Below, in pieces: positions 1 to 8,694 of a stretch of DNA of 43,449 bases. The stretch's first letter is position 1; every line of letters starts with the position of its first letter. The DNA is from an uncultured Clostridia bacterium (GTDB lineage: Bacteria > Bacillota > Clostridia > TANB77 > CAG-465). Under the pieces are notes generated by a model. The model searched no databases. It had not been told where the DNA came from and saw nothing but the letters and a program-made list of their open reading frames with translations. The stretch lies in the NCBI GenBank assembly GCA_947630145.1, contig CANRGL010000007.1, positions 1 to 43,449 of the forward strand, read 5' to 3'. The position numbers were made by a program, and so were the translations under genes.

Positions 1-188
1 TCTATGTAAAAATTTTATTCCCTAAATTGGTAAAATTTATTTTCCCTTTTTTGGTAGTTTTAGTATTGACTTTTATAACTACACATTTTAACTAATAATT
101 ATTATTTGTATCTTATTATTCAAATATTCTATTTTTTAGTGATTTAAATACTTACAAAAATGATATATATGAAAAATTACTTTAAACA
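1..188. other. AT-rich stretch without a recognisable gene
   Basis: No open frame with a ribosome-binding site is visible on either strand. The stretch is very AT-rich and ends in the A-run that forms the T-tract of the minus-strand terminator next to it. Nothing else is supported. Confidence 0.6.
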
Positions 189-225
189 TAAAAAAATACT
201 AGCGGTTAAAATTAACCGCCAGTAT
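189..225 (-). terminator. Rho-independent terminator of the small membrane protein gene
   Basis: On the minus strand an 8-bp stem (GCGGTTAA with TTAACCGC, 202-209/212-219) is extended across one mismatch by ATACT/AGTAT and followed by a T-run (complement of 190-196). The stem overlaps the stop codon at 212, giving a tight gene end. Confidence 0.85.
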
Positions 226-604
226 CTATTTGCTCAGCAGATATTATGTTTTCATACCAACTAAAGAAAGGAAATCTAAATCCGATAGTTTTTAACTTAT
301 ACTTGCTTCCCTCATGTAGTTTGCCATAAAAGTCTGAAGAATCAAATCTAAAACGTAAAATTGTATCCGTTATTTCATATACAGATTCTTGACCATTATC
401 ATCTACAGTCCAAATAAGGTATTTCGAGGTGTTATTGTAATTTTTTATTCCCATCTTTGTTATAGTTACTGTATACTCTTTTTCTGTATTATAGCAACTA
501 AACAGACCTACAATGATAAAAATCGCCAAAACTAATAATAAAACAGCAATGATACGTTCAAATTTCCGTTTCTTAGCGTATGAGTTGTCAATATATCTAT
601 TCAT
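212..604 (-). CDS. Small membrane-anchored protein of unknown function
   Basis: 130 residues. A basic N-terminus (residues about 11-17) is followed by one hydrophobic segment (about 18-37) ending in Cys, then a soluble, probably beta-rich domain of about 90 residues with many aromatics. The Leu-Phe-Ser-Cys at the end of the hydrophobic segment resembles a lipobox only loosely (Phe at -2), so a simple N-terminal anchor is more likely than a lipoprotein. AGGAGG lies 7 nt before the ATG, and the gene has its own consensus promoter (659-687) and terminator, so it is a monocistronic unit behind typA. I do not recognise the family. It carries one of the few in-frame CGG codons (566-568), in the basic segment before the membrane span, where Arg fits. 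Confidence 0.65.
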   Translation of the reverse strand: MNRYIDNSYAKKRKFERIIAVLLLVLAIFIIVGLFSCYNTEKEYTVTITKMGIKNYNNTSKYLIWTVDDNGQESVYEITDTILRFRFDSSDFYGKLHEGSKYKLKTIGFRFPFFSWYENIISAEQIDTGG

Positions 605-658
605 GATTCATCCTCCTATAAAATAATTATTTTAATATTATAGATATACTATACATTT

Positions 659-687
659 ATTATATCACGTTTTCTAGGTTATGTCAA
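659..687 (-). promoter_or_regulatory. Sigma-A promoter for the small membrane protein gene
   Basis: On the minus strand TTGACA (682-687) and TATAAT (659-664) are separated by exactly 17 bp. It lies between the typA stop and the start at 604. Confidence 0.8.
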
Positions 688-716
688 CTTTCACTGCTAT
701 ATTTTAAAAAAATTAC

Positions 717-2531
717 TTATTTGCTATTTTTAGCTCTTATTCTCATAGTAGGATCAAGTATTTTTTTCCTTATACGTATATTTTCTGGTGTAACTTCTAC
801 AAGTTCGTCATCTGATATAAATTCTATTGATTGTTCAAGTGACATTATAACAGGTGGTACAAGCTTTAATGCATCATCACTTCCTGAAGCACGCGTATTT
901 GTAAGATGTTTTTCTTTACAAACATTTATTGTTAAATCATCACTTCTTGAATTTTCTCCAACTATCATACCTTCATATACTTCAGTACCTGGACCAATAA
1001 ATAAAGTAGATCTTTCTTGTGCTTGGAAAAGTCCATATCCTGTTGCCTTTCCTGCTTCAAAAGCAATAACAGCACCTCTTTGTCTAGTCTCAATTTCACC
1101 TTTATCTGGTTCATATCCTGCAAAAATATGATTCATCATTCCGTTACCTTTAGTATCAGTCATAAATTCATTTCTAAAACCAATAAGTCCACGAGATGGA
1201 ACTTTAAATTCAAGTCTTGTATATCCTGCATTAGAATTTGAAGGAGTCATATTAGTCATTTCGCCTTTTCTATATCCCATTTTTTGCATTATTGTTCCAA
1301 CAAATTCTTCAGGTACGTCAATAGTTACATCTTCTATTGGTTCGCATTTTATTCCATCTATTTCTTTATAAATAACTTTAGGACGAGACACTAAAAGTTC
1401 ATATCCTTCTCTTCTCATATTTTCAATTAATATTGATAAATGTAATTCTCCTCTACCTGATACAATAAAACTATCAGAAGAGTCAGTTTCTTCAACTCTT
1501 AAAGATACATTTGTTTCAAGTTCTTTAAATAATCTATCTCTTATATGTCTAGATGTTATAAACTTTCCTTCTTTTCCTGCTAATGGTCCATTATTTACAC
1601 TAAAAGTCATTGATACAGTTGGCTCATCAATATCAACAAAAGGAACTGCCACAGGATTTTCAGGATCTGCTATTGTCTCTCCTATATTTATTCCTTCAAC
1701 TCCATTTACTGCAACTATATCTCCACAATGTGCAACTTCTGTTTCAATTCTTTTTAAACCAGAATAAGTATATAATTTACCTATTCTTAATTTTTGAATA
1801 TTTCCATCTTTTTTGCATATTGCAACTTCTTGTCCATTTTTAATAGATCCTTTTGTAATTCTACCAATACCTACTCTACCTGTATATTCATCAGAATCAA
1901 TATTTGCAACTAAAAGTTGTAATGGTTCGTTATCTTCTCCTGTAGGTTCAGGTATTGTATTTACAATAGTTTCAAAAAGTGGTTTCATATTATCACTTTT
2001 ATCATTTAAATCTGTCATTGCATATCCATTTTTAGCAGATGCATATACTACTTTAAAATCAAGTTGTTCATCAGAAGCATTTAAATCCATGAATAATTCC
2101 AAAACTTCATCTACAACTTCTTCAGGCCTTGCACCAGGTCTATCTACTTTATTTACTACAACAATTGGTACTAGATCTAATGCTAAAGCTTTACTTAGAA
2201 CAAATCTTGTTTGTGGCATTGGTCCATCAAAAGCATCTACTACTAGTATAACTCCATCAACCATTTTAAGTACACGCTCAACTTCACCACCAAAATCTGC
2301 ATGTCCAGGTGTATCAACAATATTTATTTTTATATCATTATATATTACAGCAGTATTTTTAGATAATATTGTTATTCCTCTTTCTTTTTCAATATCATTT
2401 GAATCCATTACTCTTTCTGCTACTTGTTCATTTTCTCTAAAAGTTCCACTTTGTCTTAAAAGAGCATCAACAAGAGTAGTCTTTCCATGATCAACATGGG
2501 CAATTATTGCTACATTTCTTAAGTTTTTCAT
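717..2531 (-). CDS. typA: Translational GTPase TypA/BipA
   Basis: 604 residues, the usual length for the family. TypA is an EF-G-like ribosome-associated GTPase involved in 50S assembly and stress adaptation. G motifs are intact: AHVDHGKT near residue 11, RGITI near 51, DTPGHADFGGEVERVL in the switch II region, NKVDRPGARP (G4) and SAKNG (G5). The TypA-specific C-terminal region is complete, with the RGLIGFRNEF segment near residue 430. AAGGAAGATATAA precedes the ATG. The gene is separated from plsC by about 200 bp holding its own promoter and a hairpin, so it is probably transcribed alone. No irregularity was seen in the frame. Confidence 0.97.
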   Translation of the reverse strand: MKNLRNVAIIAHVDHGKTTLVDALLRQSGTFRENEQVAERVMDSNDIEKERGITILSKNTAVIYNDIKINIVDTPGHADFGGEVERVLKMVDGVILVVDAFDGPMPQTRFVLSKALALDLVPIVVVNKVDRPGARPEEVVDEVLELFMDLNASDEQLDFKVVYASAKNGYAMTDLNDKSDNMKPLFETIVNTIPEPTGEDNEPLQLLVANIDSDEYTGRVGIGRITKGSIKNGQEVAICKKDGNIQKLRIGKLYTYSGLKRIETEVAHCGDIVAVNGVEGINIGETIADPENPVAVPFVDIDEPTVSMTFSVNNGPLAGKEGKFITSRHIRDRLFKELETNVSLRVEETDSSDSFIVSGRGELHLSILIENMRREGYELLVSRPKVIYKEIDGIKCEPIEDVTIDVPEEFVGTIMQKMGYRKGEMTNMTPSNSNAGYTRLEFKVPSRGLIGFRNEFMTDTKGNGMMNHIFAGYEPDKGEIETRQRGAVIAFEAGKATGYGLFQAQERSTLFIGPGTEVYEGMIVGENSRSDDLTINVCKEKHLTNTRASGSDDALKLVPPVIMSLEQSIEFISDDELVEVTPENIRIRKKILDPTMRIRAKNSK

Positions 2532-2573
2532 TTATATCTTCCTTTCAAATTATACTAAATACAACACTCAAAA

Positions 2574-2600
2574 AATATAACCTAAAAGCTAGGTTATATT
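2574..2600 (-). terminator. Terminator-like hairpin between plsC and typA
   Basis: An 11-bp perfect stem (AATATAACCTA/TAGGTTATATT, 2574-2584/2590-2600) with a 5-nt loop is followed on the minus strand by TTTTTT. It would end cmk-plsC transcription. It also lies between the predicted typA promoter (2614-2642) and the typA start, so it would form the 5' end of the typA mRNA (see findings). Confidence 0.7.
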
Positions 2601-2613
2601 TTATATCTAATAT

Positions 2614-2642
2614 ATTTTACAACATATACAGTTTTTTGTCAA
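2614..2642 (-). promoter_or_regulatory. Predicted sigma-A promoter of typA
   Basis: Minus strand TTGACA (2637-2642), 17-bp spacer, TAAAAT (2614-2619). A start near 2607 would place the terminator-like hairpin within about 10 nt of the 5' end of the transcript. Confidence 0.6.
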
Positions 2643-2727
2643 TATCTTATGTCAAATTATTATATAGAAATTTGTATGTAACAAAGTTTAAAAGTAATAT
2701 TAATAATTTTATATAATATATTATATA

Positions 2728-3327
2728 TTACTTATCAGGATTTAAATCGTATATAGTATCAAGTAAACCCTGTGACTCATTTTTTATATACTCTTTATCC
2801 TTTATTTTTGTTTTATCTATATATATAGGATCACCAAAAGTTACTTTTATTTTAGAAAAAATTCTTGGATTTTTAGTTACATATGCAGGTACAATAGGCA
2901 CATTAGCTTCTGCTGCTATAAATACAGGTCCTACCTTTGCAGTTCCTCTTGGCTCATCTTTTCTCATTCTTTCTCCTTCAATATATATAAGTAATTTCCT
3001 TTTATCTACATTTTTAAATAATCTTATTGCATGAAGTAAACTTTTTGTATCATGCTCACCTCTTCTTATTGGAAAGACATCGAAAAATCTAAATATTGCT
3101 CCTAAAATTTTATTATTAAAAAGTTCAGCTTTTGCCATAATACATAAGTCATTAGTTTTTGCATATATAAAAAAAGGATCGAACTTATCAGAATGATTTG
3201 GACATACTAAACATTTATCAAATTGGTTTAATTTATCAAGATTTGTATATTTTGCTCGATATAAAAAATGTGTAAATACAAAATTTATTATTACCTTTAC
3301 AATCTTTTTAATAACTTTTCTTATCAT
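2728..3327 (-). CDS. plsC: 1-acyl-sn-glycerol-3-phosphate acyltransferase (PlsC family)
   Basis: 199 residues. It transfers a second acyl chain to lysophosphatidic acid to give phosphatidic acid at the inner membrane face. The HX4D motif is present (NHSDKFD, near residue 43), followed by the EGxR-type element EGERMRKDE and the VPIVPAYV block that closes the acyltransferase fold. The N-terminal about 20 residues are hydrophobic and basic, suiting membrane association. Its ATG overlaps the cmk stop (ATGA), which implies translational coupling; cmk-plsC is a common Clostridia pair. Acyl-donor preference cannot be read from the sequence. Confidence 0.9.
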   Translation of the reverse strand: MIRKVIKKIVKVIINFVFTHFLYRAKYTNLDKLNQFDKCLVCPNHSDKFDPFFIYAKTNDLCIMAKAELFNNKILGAIFRFFDVFPIRRGEHDTKSLLHAIRLFKNVDKRKLLIYIEGERMRKDEPRGTAKVGPVFIAAEANVPIVPAYVTKNPRIFSKIKVTFGDPIYIDKTKIKDKEYIKNESQGLLDTIYDLNPDK

Positions 3328-4016
3328 ATTTTACTTAAGCCTACCTTTTCATTTATAATATCTAAAATAATATTACCAGTTTTTTTTACATCATTTCCAG
3401 TTGTATCAATTTCTATTGCATCCTTTGCTTTTACTAAAGGTGAATCTTTTCTTGTTGAATCTTGAATATCTCTTTTTATCATATCCTCTTTAACATATTC
3501 AAAATTTACTTTGTTTTTTGCATTAATCAAATCATTATATCTTCTTTGTGCTCTAGTATCAATATGTGAAGTTAAGAAAATTTTTATATCTGCATTTGGA
3601 AATACAACTGTTGTCGTATCCCTTCCTTCAATTACTACACTTTCTTTTCCTGCAATTTTCCTTTGTTTTTCTACTAATTTTTTTCTTACATAACTATTTT
3701 TTGAAATATCAGATGCACCCATAGAAACTTCTTCTGTACGTATTAATTTAGTTACATCTTTATTATTTAATAATACAATATTTTCTCCATCTTTTATTTT
3801 TAAATTAACATCTACATCGTTAAAATATTTATCTATATTTTCATCAGTTATATCAATATTTTTTTGAATAAAATACAAGGCAGCTGCTCTATACATAGCT
3901 CCAGTATCAATATATAAAATATTTAATGATTTGCTTAAATACTTAGATACCGTAGTCTTACCTACACCTGCTCCTCCATCAATTGCAATTATACATTTTT
4001 TGTTAAGCTTATACAT
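3324..4016 (-). CDS. cmk: Cytidylate kinase
   Basis: 230 residues, normal for bacterial CMP kinases. It phosphorylates CMP and dCMP to the diphosphates in the cytoplasm. The P-loop GGAGVGKTT lies near residue 14, then DTGAMYRAAA (nucleotide-binding turn), IEGRDTTTVVFPNADIKIFL (NMP-binding region) and a lid with R-R-Y and K-R-D-x-x-D. First gene of a two-gene unit with plsC, divergent from the DUF4364 gene. The family motif at the Asp-Ser substrate loop (RKDSPL) is present. Confidence 0.95.
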   Translation of the reverse strand: MYKLNKKCIIAIDGGAGVGKTTVSKYLSKSLNILYIDTGAMYRAAALYFIQKNIDITDENIDKYFNDVDVNLKIKDGENIVLLNNKDVTKLIRTEEVSMGASDISKNSYVRKKLVEKQRKIAGKESVVIEGRDTTTVVFPNADIKIFLTSHIDTRAQRRYNDLINAKNKVNFEYVKEDMIKRDIQDSTRKDSPLVKAKDAIEIDTTGNDVKKTGNIILDIINEKVGLSKI

Positions 4017-4166
4017 GACATCTCACGATCCTTTTAAATAAAAAACAACTATTTGTGTACATAAAGTTATAGAAATTATAACATTACACTTTATTTTTAA
4101 TTAAAAGTATGATATCATATATATGAAATTTTGTAAAGTAAAAATTAAAGAAATTAGGTGATATCT

Positions 4167-4688
4167 TTGTCAAAACAAATCGAACTATTTGATAATAAAA
4201 TTATAATATTATACATATTAGACAATTCTAGTATTCCTCTTACTACTGATCAAATTGCCAAATTTTGTGAGGAATTTGAAGATATTACATATTTTGATAT
4301 ATGTATATACCTTGAAGATTTAAAAGCAAATGGATATATAAAAGAAATACATGAAGACGGAAATGTACTATATTTACCAACTAAAGAGGGAGTCATTACT
4401 TTAAGAGAACTTCTTGAACTTATTCCTGGTGTTAATCTATATAATTTAAAGAAAATGGTAAATAAAAATATGGTAGAAATAAAAACTGAATATGCTATTG
4501 ATACTAACATCATCCCTATAAAAGAAGGTGAATTTAAAGTGTCGTGCTATATAAAAGATGGAAATGATGAACTTATCAATGTAACTATGTATGCAGGAGA
4601 CAAAGAACAAGCTAAAAATATATCAAAAAATTGGGCTGAAAACTCAGAAGAAATATATTCTAAACTGCTTGAGATGATGACAAAATAA
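4167..4688 (+). CDS. DUF4364 family winged-helix protein
   Basis: 173 residues from the TTG at 4167. An upstream in-frame GTG at 4158 would put the AGGTGAT Shine-Dalgarno inside the gene; the TTG is about 6 nt behind that SD and gives MSKQIELFDNK, the usual N-terminus of this Firmicutes family. The first about 75 residues form a winged-helix pattern with a beta-hairpin wing (GYIKEIHEDGNVLYLPTKEG). The C-terminal half is a mixed alpha/beta domain. DUF4364 proteins are probable transcription regulators without assigned targets. It is divergent from cmk and upstream of serS, which has its own strong SD. Confidence 0.8.
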   Translation: MSKQIELFDNKIIILYILDNSSIPLTTDQIAKFCEEFEDITYFDICIYLEDLKANGYIKEIHEDGNVLYLPTKEGVITLRELLELIPGVNLYNLKKMVNKNMVEIKTEYAIDTNIIPIKEGEFKVSCYIKDGNDELINVTMYAGDKEQAKNISKNWAENSEEIYSKLLEMMTK

Positions 4689-4757
4689 AAAAAGCTTGTT
4701 TATTATTTGTTTATATAATATAATTATTTTTATAATTTTTTAAGGAGTGAATAATTT

Positions 4758-6050
4758 ATGATAGATATTAAATTTTTAAGAGAAAATCCAGATATAGTAA
4801 AAGAAAATATAAAAAATAAATTTCAAGATGAAAAATTACCACTTGTAGATGAAGTTATAGATTTAGATATTAAACATAGAAAAATTATGCAACAAGGCGA
4901 TGAACTTAGAAATAAAAGGAAAAATTTAAGTAATGAAATTGGTAATTTAATGAAAGAAGGAAAAAAAGATGAAGCTTTAAAGATCAAAAATGAAGTGTCA
5001 AATATTAATGAACAGCTAAGTCAAAATGAAACTTTAGATAAAAAAATGCAAGATGATATAAAAAAAATAATGTATAAAATTCCTAATATAATGCATTCAT
5101 CTGTACCTATTGGAAAAGACGATTCTCAAAATGTAGAAGTACAAAAATATGGAGAACCAAAAATACCAGATTATGAAATTCCCTATCATGCTGATATTTT
5201 AGAGTCACTAAATGGTCTAGATTTAGATTCTGCTCGTAGAGTTGCAGGAAATGGATTTTATTACTTAACTGGTGATATTGCAAGACTTCATTCTGCTGTT
5301 TTATCATATGCAAGAGATTTTATGATTGATAAAGGATTTACTTATTGTATTCCACCATATATGATACGTAGCGATGTTGTAACTGGTGTTATGAGTTTTG
5401 AAGAAATGGATGCTATGATGTATAAAATAGAAGGTGAAGATTTATACTTAATTGGTACTAGTGAACATTCAATGATTGGTAAATTTAAAGGACAAACATT
5501 AAAAAAAGAAAATTTACCATACACAATGACTTCTTATTCTCCATGTTTTAGAAAAGAAAAAGGTGCTCATGGAATTGAAGAACGTGGTATTTACAGAATA
5601 CATCAATTTGAAAAACAAGAAATGATTGTTGTTTGTGAACCTGAAGATAGTTATAAATGGTATGATAAAATGTGGTCATATACTGTTGAATTATTTAGAA
5701 GTATGGACATTCCTGTAAGAACACTTGAATGTTGTAGTGGCGATCTTGCTGATCTAAAAGCAAAGAGTGTTGATGTGGAGGCATGGAGCCCAAGACAGAA
5801 AAAATATTTTGAAGTTGGTAGTTGCTCTAATCTTACTGATGCACAAAGTAGACGTTTAGGTATCAGGATTAAAGGTGAAGATAAAAATTATTATGCACAT
5901 ACTTTAAATAATACCGTAATAGCACCTCCACGTATGTTAATTGCCCTTATAGAAAATAATTATAACAAAGACGGAAGCGTTACTATTCCTAGTGTTCTTA
6001 GATCATATATGGGTGGTAAAGAAAAAATTGAAATAAAGAGGAAAAAATAA
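4758..6050 (+). CDS. serS: Seryl-tRNA synthetase, variant motif 3
   Basis: 430 residues, normal length. The enzyme charges tRNA-Ser. The N-terminal tRNA-binding coiled coil spans about residues 30-105 (very Lys/Glu rich). The class II core follows, with motif 2 (FRKEKGAHGIEERGIYRIHQF, about 262-282) and motif 3 (NNTVIAPPRMLIALIEN, about 390-406). Motif 3 keeps the ATP-binding Arg but has NNTVIAPPR where common bacterial enzymes read NGSGLAVGR. The preceding block is EVGSCSNLTDAQSRRLGIR instead of EISSCSNFxDFQARR. AAGGAGTGAATAATTT precedes the ATG. serS and ysxC are separated by 1 nt and form one operon. Confidence 0.93.
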   Translation: MIDIKFLRENPDIVKENIKNKFQDEKLPLVDEVIDLDIKHRKIMQQGDELRNKRKNLSNEIGNLMKEGKKDEALKIKNEVSNINEQLSQNETLDKKMQDDIKKIMYKIPNIMHSSVPIGKDDSQNVEVQKYGEPKIPDYEIPYHADILESLNGLDLDSARRVAGNGFYYLTGDIARLHSAVLSYARDFMIDKGFTYCIPPYMIRSDVVTGVMSFEEMDAMMYKIEGEDLYLIGTSEHSMIGKFKGQTLKKENLPYTMTSYSPCFRKEKGAHGIEERGIYRIHQFEKQEMIVVCEPEDSYKWYDKMWSYTVELFRSMDIPVRTLECCSGDLADLKAKSVDVEAWSPRQKKYFEVGSCSNLTDAQSRRLGIRIKGEDKNYYAHTLNNTVIAPPRMLIALIENNYNKDGSVTIPSVLRSYMGGKEKIEIKRKK

Positions 6051-6051
6051 T

Positions 6052-6627
6052 ATGTTAAAGAATATGAAGTTTGAAACATCAGCTTTTTGCATTTCTGGTT
6101 TACTTTCTACTGAAAAAAAACAAATTGTACTTGTGGGAAAATCAAATGTAGGTAAATCTTCTTTTATAAATGCTTTAGCAAATAGAAAAAATCTTGCAAA
6201 AGTAGGACAAAATCCTGGCAAGACTAAATCTATTAACTATTACAACGTAAATGATGAGTTTTACATTGTAGACTTACCAGGATATGGATATTCAAATATG
6301 ACAAAAAAAGAAAAAGAAAATACATCAAATTTAATTAACTATTATATTGAAAAAACAAAAAATATATCTCATATCTTTTTGCTTATAGATATAAGGCATA
6401 AACCTACTGAAAATGATAGAATAATGTATGATTGGTTATATAATAAAGGTATTCCCTTTACTATTATTGCTACTAAAGCAGATAAGCTTGGTACTACAAA
6501 ACAAAATGACAATATTTATGTTATAACTAAAACGTTATTTGCAAAAGAACAAATTATTCCTTTTTCAAGTCAAACTAAACTTAATTTAGAAAAAATTGAA
6601 GATATTATATATAATTACAAAAATTAG
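6052..6627 (+). CDS. ysxC: Ribosome biogenesis GTPase YsxC/EngB
   Basis: 191 residues, usual length. A small Era-type GTPase needed for late 50S subunit assembly. Motifs: G1 GKSNVGKSSF (about 27-36), G2 region with KTKS, G3 DLPGYGY (about 71-77), G4 TKADK (about 141-145), G5 near PFSSQT. It starts 1 nt after the serS stop, with AAAGAGG as SD. A second in-frame ATG four codons later is an alternative start. A strong terminator overlaps the stop codon, closing the operon. Confidence 0.95.
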   Translation: MLKNMKFETSAFCISGLLSTEKKQIVLVGKSNVGKSSFINALANRKNLAKVGQNPGKTKSINYYNVNDEFYIVDLPGYGYSNMTKKEKENTSNLINYYIEKTKNISHIFLLIDIRHKPTENDRIMYDWLYNKGIPFTIIATKADKLGTTKQNDNIYVITKTLFAKEQIIPFSSQTKLNLEKIEDIIYNYKN

Positions 6628-6655
6628 TTCAAGTTTATCTTGAACTTTTTTTCTT
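6627..6655 (+). terminator. Terminator after ysxC
   Basis: GTTCAAG/CTTGAAC stem (6627-6633/6639-6645) with loop TTTAT, followed directly by TTTTTTTC. It begins on the last base of the stop codon. Confidence 0.9.
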
Positions 6656-6701
6656 TTTTTTCATAATATATTAATATATTTTATGAAAGGTCGTGTTATA
6701 T

Positions 6702-7565
6702 ATGTTATTTAAAGGCTCTGGAGTAGCACTTGTTACCCCTTTTGATGATAAATTAAATGTAAATTATAACAAATTAGAAGAACTTATAAATTTTCATATA
6801 GAAAGCAAAACTGACGCACTTATAATATGTGGAACTACTGGAGAGTCTGCTACACTTACAGATGAAGAATTTAAAAAAATAATAAAATTTACTATCAAAA
6901 AAGCAAAAAATAAAATACCTGTAATTGTTGGAACTGGCTCAAATAATACAAAAAAAGCAGTTGAAAAATCAGAATTTGCAAATTCTAATGGTGCTGATGG
7001 AATTTTAGTAGTAACTCCATATTATAACAAATGTACACAAGATGGTATTTTTTTGCATTATGAAAAAATAAATGATGCTGTAAATATTCCTGTTATATTA
7101 TACAATGTACCAAGTAGAACTGGTGTTGATATTAGTATTGATAGTGTGTTAAAACTTTCAAAATTAAAAAATATAAAAGCTATTAAAGAGGCAAGTACAG
7201 ATATAAGCAAAATTAGTAAACTAATATCTTTAGTTCCAAAAGATTTTTTTGTATATTCTGGTAATGATGATTTAACACTACCAATTCTTTCTTTAGGTGC
7301 ACATGGAGTAATTTCAGTACTTGCAAACATATTTCCAAGTCAAATTCATAATTTATGCTATAACTGTTTTGATAACAACTTTAAAAAAGCTAAAGATATA
7401 CATTATAAGTATTTAAATTTAATGAAAAATTTATTTATTGAAGTAAATCCAATACCTGTAAAAGAGGCAATGAATATATTAAATTATAATGTTGGGGATT
7501 GTAGACTTCCATTATGCAAAATGAGTACTAAAAATATAAAAGAATTAAAAAAATCACTAGTGTAA
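6702..7565 (+). CDS. dapA: 4-hydroxy-tetrahydrodipicolinate synthase
   Basis: 287 residues from the ATG at 6702; an in-frame GTG at 6693 lies only 2 nt behind the GAAAGG SD and is unlikely. It condenses pyruvate with aspartate semialdehyde, the first committed step to diaminopimelate and lysine. The TIM barrel carries GTTGESATL (about 40-48), YNVPSRTGVD with the catalytic Tyr and substrate Arg (about 130-139), and the Schiff-base Lys in IKAIKEAS (about 158-165). GTGSNNT and VYSGNDD are also typical. No other lysine-pathway gene is adjacent, so this is a stand-alone dapA with its own terminator. Confidence 0.95.
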   Translation: MLFKGSGVALVTPFDDKLNVNYNKLEELINFHIESKTDALIICGTTGESATLTDEEFKKIIKFTIKKAKNKIPVIVGTGSNNTKKAVEKSEFANSNGADGILVVTPYYNKCTQDGIFLHYEKINDAVNIPVILYNVPSRTGVDISIDSVLKLSKLKNIKAIKEASTDISKISKLISLVPKDFFVYSGNDDLTLPILSLGAHGVISVLANIFPSQIHNLCYNCFDNNFKKAKDIHYKYLNLMKNLFIEVNPIPVKEAMNILNYNVGDCRLPLCKMSTKNIKELKKSLV

Positions 7566-7580
7566 TACTAGTGACTATTT
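7554..7580 (+). terminator. Terminator after dapA
   Basis: TCACTAGT/ACTAGTGA stem (7554-7561/7567-7574) with a 5-nt loop spanning the stop codon, then CTATTTTTTG. Confidence 0.85.
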
Positions 7581-7592
7581 TTTGTATTAGGA

Positions 7593-7973
7593 CTATAATA
7601 TATTTTCTACATTTACCTTTTGTTTTTTTACAACGTAATACACCATTCTATTTAATTCATTGGCGTTTACTATTACCTCTTCCTTATCTTCTTCATCGAT
7701 ATAGGATTTTAGCATTGTAATTCTTTCCTCTATTTTATCTATTTCATTAGTATCAACAAAAATATGCCAAACTAACTCTACATTTTTCCATGTATTTTCA
7801 ATATTTTCCGTTCCATTTCTTGCTAGCTCAAAATTTTCATTAATTGCAGCATTCTTTACATATTCAATATCTGCTAATGTGTACATAGCAGTTTTTTCTA
7901 AATAACATACTTGCCATATTCCAGCCCAAAGAAGTGCTACTAAACTTACTATTAAAATTATCCATTGTTTCAT
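7593..7973 (-). CDS. DUF4363 family membrane-anchored protein
   Basis: 126 residues. One N-terminal hydrophobic helix (about 4-20) then a helical, acidic domain (about 35-126) rich in Glu/Asn/Asp. This matches the DUF4363 pattern, a Firmicutes family of unknown function often encoded next to DUF421 (YetF-type) proteins. Its start overlaps the stop of the DUF421 gene by 4 nt, so the pair is translationally coupled and the products probably work together at the membrane. No catalytic residues are recognisable. Confidence 0.75.
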   Translation of the reverse strand: MKQWIILIVSLVALLWAGIWQVCYLEKTAMYTLADIEYVKNAAINENFELARNGTENIENTWKNVELVWHIFVDTNEIDKIEERITMLKSYIDEEDKEEVIVNANELNRMVYYVVKKQKVNVENIL

Positions 7974-8614
7974 TTTTTCTTCACCTCATCTTTAAGCTGA
8001 AATATAAAATTAGAATCTTCATCCATTGTTGCAATAAGCACATTTTCTAATTTTATCTTATTTTTTTTGAGTAGTTTATCTACATCTTTTTGATTCATTT
8101 TTAACATTTCAAGATTTTCATCTGCATATCCCCCATCTTCTATTACATTTAATGGAATCGAATTAAAATTATCAGAATTTTTTATAACACTTAAATTTCC
8201 ATTATTTTCAATCATAGCAAACTTTACATCTTGTATTTTAAATACTTCATGCTCTCTTAATTGCGACATTATATCTTGTATTGTATATTTATGTTTATCA
8301 AAATTTTCTTCTATTATTTTTCCATCTCTAATTATTGGCACTATTTTACCACACATTATATCTTCTACTTTATTACTTGAATGTGCAAGTAAAGTAAATA
8401 TTAAATATGTAACAAGTAAAGTTACAATAGGAACAATTCCATCAAAAATAGATACACCACGTGAAGACATTGGTGCAGATGCTAGATCTGAAATTAAAAT
8501 TATTATTGCAAGTTCAAAAGGCTGAACTTTTGATAATTCCTTTTTTCCCATTAATCTAATTACAATAAATACTACAGCATACAAAATTAAAGCTCTAAAA
8601 AACACTATTAACAT
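7970..8614 (-). CDS. DUF421 (YetF-type) membrane protein
   Basis: 214 residues. Three hydrophobic helices (about 3-22, 36-52, 60-80) are followed by a cytoplasmic alpha/beta domain. Family hallmarks are visible: RLMGKKELSKVQPFE near residue 20, LISDLASAPM after helix 2, then VPIIRDGKIIEENFDKHKYT and the QLREHEVFKIQDVKFAMIE block. DUF421 proteins are widespread in Bacillota and include spore-associated and stress-associated members, but their biochemical role is unsettled. Coupled with the DUF4363 gene (ATGA-type overlap) and divergent from a holin-like gene. Confidence 0.88.
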   Translation of the reverse strand: MLIVFFRALILYAVVFIVIRLMGKKELSKVQPFELAIIILISDLASAPMSSRGVSIFDGIVPIVTLLVTYLIFTLLAHSSNKVEDIMCGKIVPIIRDGKIIEENFDKHKYTIQDIMSQLREHEVFKIQDVKFAMIENNGNLSVIKNSDNFNSIPLNVIEDGGYADENLEMLKMNQKDVDKLLKKNKIKLENVLIATMDEDSNFIFQLKDEVKKK

Positions 8615-8694
8615 TTATATCACCTAAATTTATTTTTCGCATAAAAATTCAAATTATACAAATAATATTAATATAAAATTTGGAGGTAATTTTA

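Noticed and set aside
1813-2490. 225-codon plus-strand ORF opposite typA
   Set aside because: It is an antisense shadow of typA, whose protein shows all family motifs; the plus frame is rich in Ser/Ile/Thr without any domain or SD.
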